Shown: piece by piece, positions 6,671-7,346 of the stretch
Layout of the letters: the number at the start of each line of letters is the position of its first letter
Numbering within the stretch: position 1 is the stretch's first letter
Origin: an uncultured Rhodospirillales bacterium
Lineage (GTDB): Bacteria > Pseudomonadota > Alphaproteobacteria > Acetobacterales > Acetobacteraceae
Assembly (NCBI GenBank): GCA_903844785.1
Contig: CAIMVB010000313.1
Location: 1-7,346, forward strand
DNA length: 7,346 nucleotides
Direction of reading: 5' to 3'
Notes under the pieces: generated by a model
What the model was told of the DNA's origin: nothing
Databases searched by the model: none
What the model saw: only the letters and a program-made list of their open reading frames with translations
Position numbers and translations under genes: made by a program

Positions 6671-7346
6671 GTACATCAGCACATACGAATGCGCGTCTTG
6701 CCGTCGATATTGGCGGCACCTTCACGGATCTTGCCATCGAAAAGGATGGCCAGCGCTGGACCGCCAAGGTGCTCACCACCCCCGCCGCGCCTGAGAAGGG
6801 CGTGCTGGAAGGGGTGCAGCAGGTGCTTGCCAAGGCGGGGATGAAGCCCGCCGATCTTGCGCTGGTGATCCATGGCACCACGCTTGCCACCAATGCGGTG
6901 ATTGAACGCAAGGGAGCAAAAACCGCGCTGATCACCACGGAAGGTTTCCGCGATGTTTTGGCGCTGGCCAATGAAGCCCGTTACGATCAGTATGATCTGA
7001 ACATCGAATTGCCGAAGCCTTTGGTGCCGCGCCGCTGGCGCCTGCCAGTGCCGGAACGCTTGGATAATACCGGCAAGGTGCTGCTGGCCTTGGATGAGGC
7101 AGCGGTGCGCGCGCATGTGCCTTTCCTGCGCGCTGAGGGTATTGAAAGCCTGGCCATTGGTTTCATCCATGGCTTTGTGAACCCAACCCATGAACGCCGC
7201 GCCGCCGAAATTGTGCGGGAGATGTGGCCGGAATTGCCAATCTCGCTGTCTTCCGAAGTCTCCCCGGAAATGCGCGAATGGGAGCGTTTTTCAACAACGG
7301 TCGCCAATGCCTATGTGCAGCCCTTGATGGCGCGCTACCTCAAGCA
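6667..7346 (+). CDS. hyuA: Hydantoinase/5-oxoprolinase family protein, HyuA-type subunit (partial, N-terminal 226 codons)
   Basis: This is the N-terminal part of a HyuA-type subunit, which with a HyuB partner carries out ATP-dependent opening of cyclic amides such as hydantoins or 5-oxoproline; acetone-carboxylase and related subunits share the fold. Visible motifs are the ATPase phosphate loop LAVDIGGTFTDLAI (11-24), the conserved HGTTLATNAVIERKG (69-83), TTEGFRDVL (90-98), RYDQYDLNIELPKPLVPR (105-122) and ERLDNTG (130-136), followed by AIGFIHGFVNPTHERRA (163-179) and the SSEVSPEMREWERFSTT stretch (195-211). No stop occurs before the window edge; family members are about 650-700 residues, so around two thirds is missing. 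The ATG overlaps the M20 stop as ATGA. Which reaction it serves depends on the partner subunit outside the window; hyuA is a family-level symbol only. Confidence 0.93.
   Translation, partial: MSTSAHTNARLAVDIGGTFTDLAIEKDGQRWTAKVLTTPAAPEKGVLEGVQQVLAKAGMKPADLALVIHGTTLATNAVIERKGAKTALITTEGFRDVLALANEARYDQYDLNIELPKPLVPRRWRLPVPERLDNTGKVLLALDEAAVRAHVPFLRAEGIESLAIGFIHGFVNPTHERRAAEIVREMWPELPISLSSEVSPEMREWERFSTTVANAYVQPLMARYLK

Overview
The window is a high-GC, densely coding stretch of a bacterial chromosome. It holds two divergently transcribed gene clusters separated by a 118-bp spacer. Tandem Bug-type solute-binding proteins, the strong GC bias at third codon positions and the family mix point to a proteobacterium. 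I would guess an alphaproteobacterium of the Rhodospirillales/Acetobacteraceae type, with a Burkholderiales member as the alternative. That placement is an inference from gene content and style, not from a marker gene.

Left cluster (minus strand, read from 4485 down to 1): a D-2-hydroxyacid dehydrogenase comes first, then a flavin reductase-like FMN-binding protein, then three consecutive periplasmic Bug/TctC-type binding proteins of the tripartite tricarboxylate transporter (TTT) class. The last of these runs off the left edge. Spacings are 31 bp, 4 bp, a 4-base ATGA overlap and 70 bp, so the set looks like one operon. No TctA or TctB membrane subunit is in view.

Right cluster (plus strand, from 4604 to the right edge): an SDR-fold protein whose expected YxxxK catalytic pair reads S and R, then an M20-family zinc amidohydrolase of the hydantoinase/carbamoylase/allantoate amidohydrolase type, then the N-terminal third of a HyuA/5-oxoprolinase-type ATP-dependent subunit, joined to the M20 gene by an ATGA overlap. 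A HyuB partner is likely to follow outside the window.

Read together (inference), the locus looks like an accessory catabolic island. It would capture a small, probably anionic or amide/ureide-type compound with the Bug proteins, open a cyclic amide with HyuA(B), hydrolyse the resulting N-carbamoyl or amide intermediate with the M20 enzyme, and handle hydroxy/keto acids with the dehydrogenase. The actual substrate cannot be read from the sequence. No RNA gene, mobile element, CRISPR array or recognisable repeat was seen, and no transcriptional regulator is encoded in the window. I saw no clearly new system. The points most worth checking are the degenerate SDR active site, the triple orphan Bug array, and the HyuA-M20-SDR combination.
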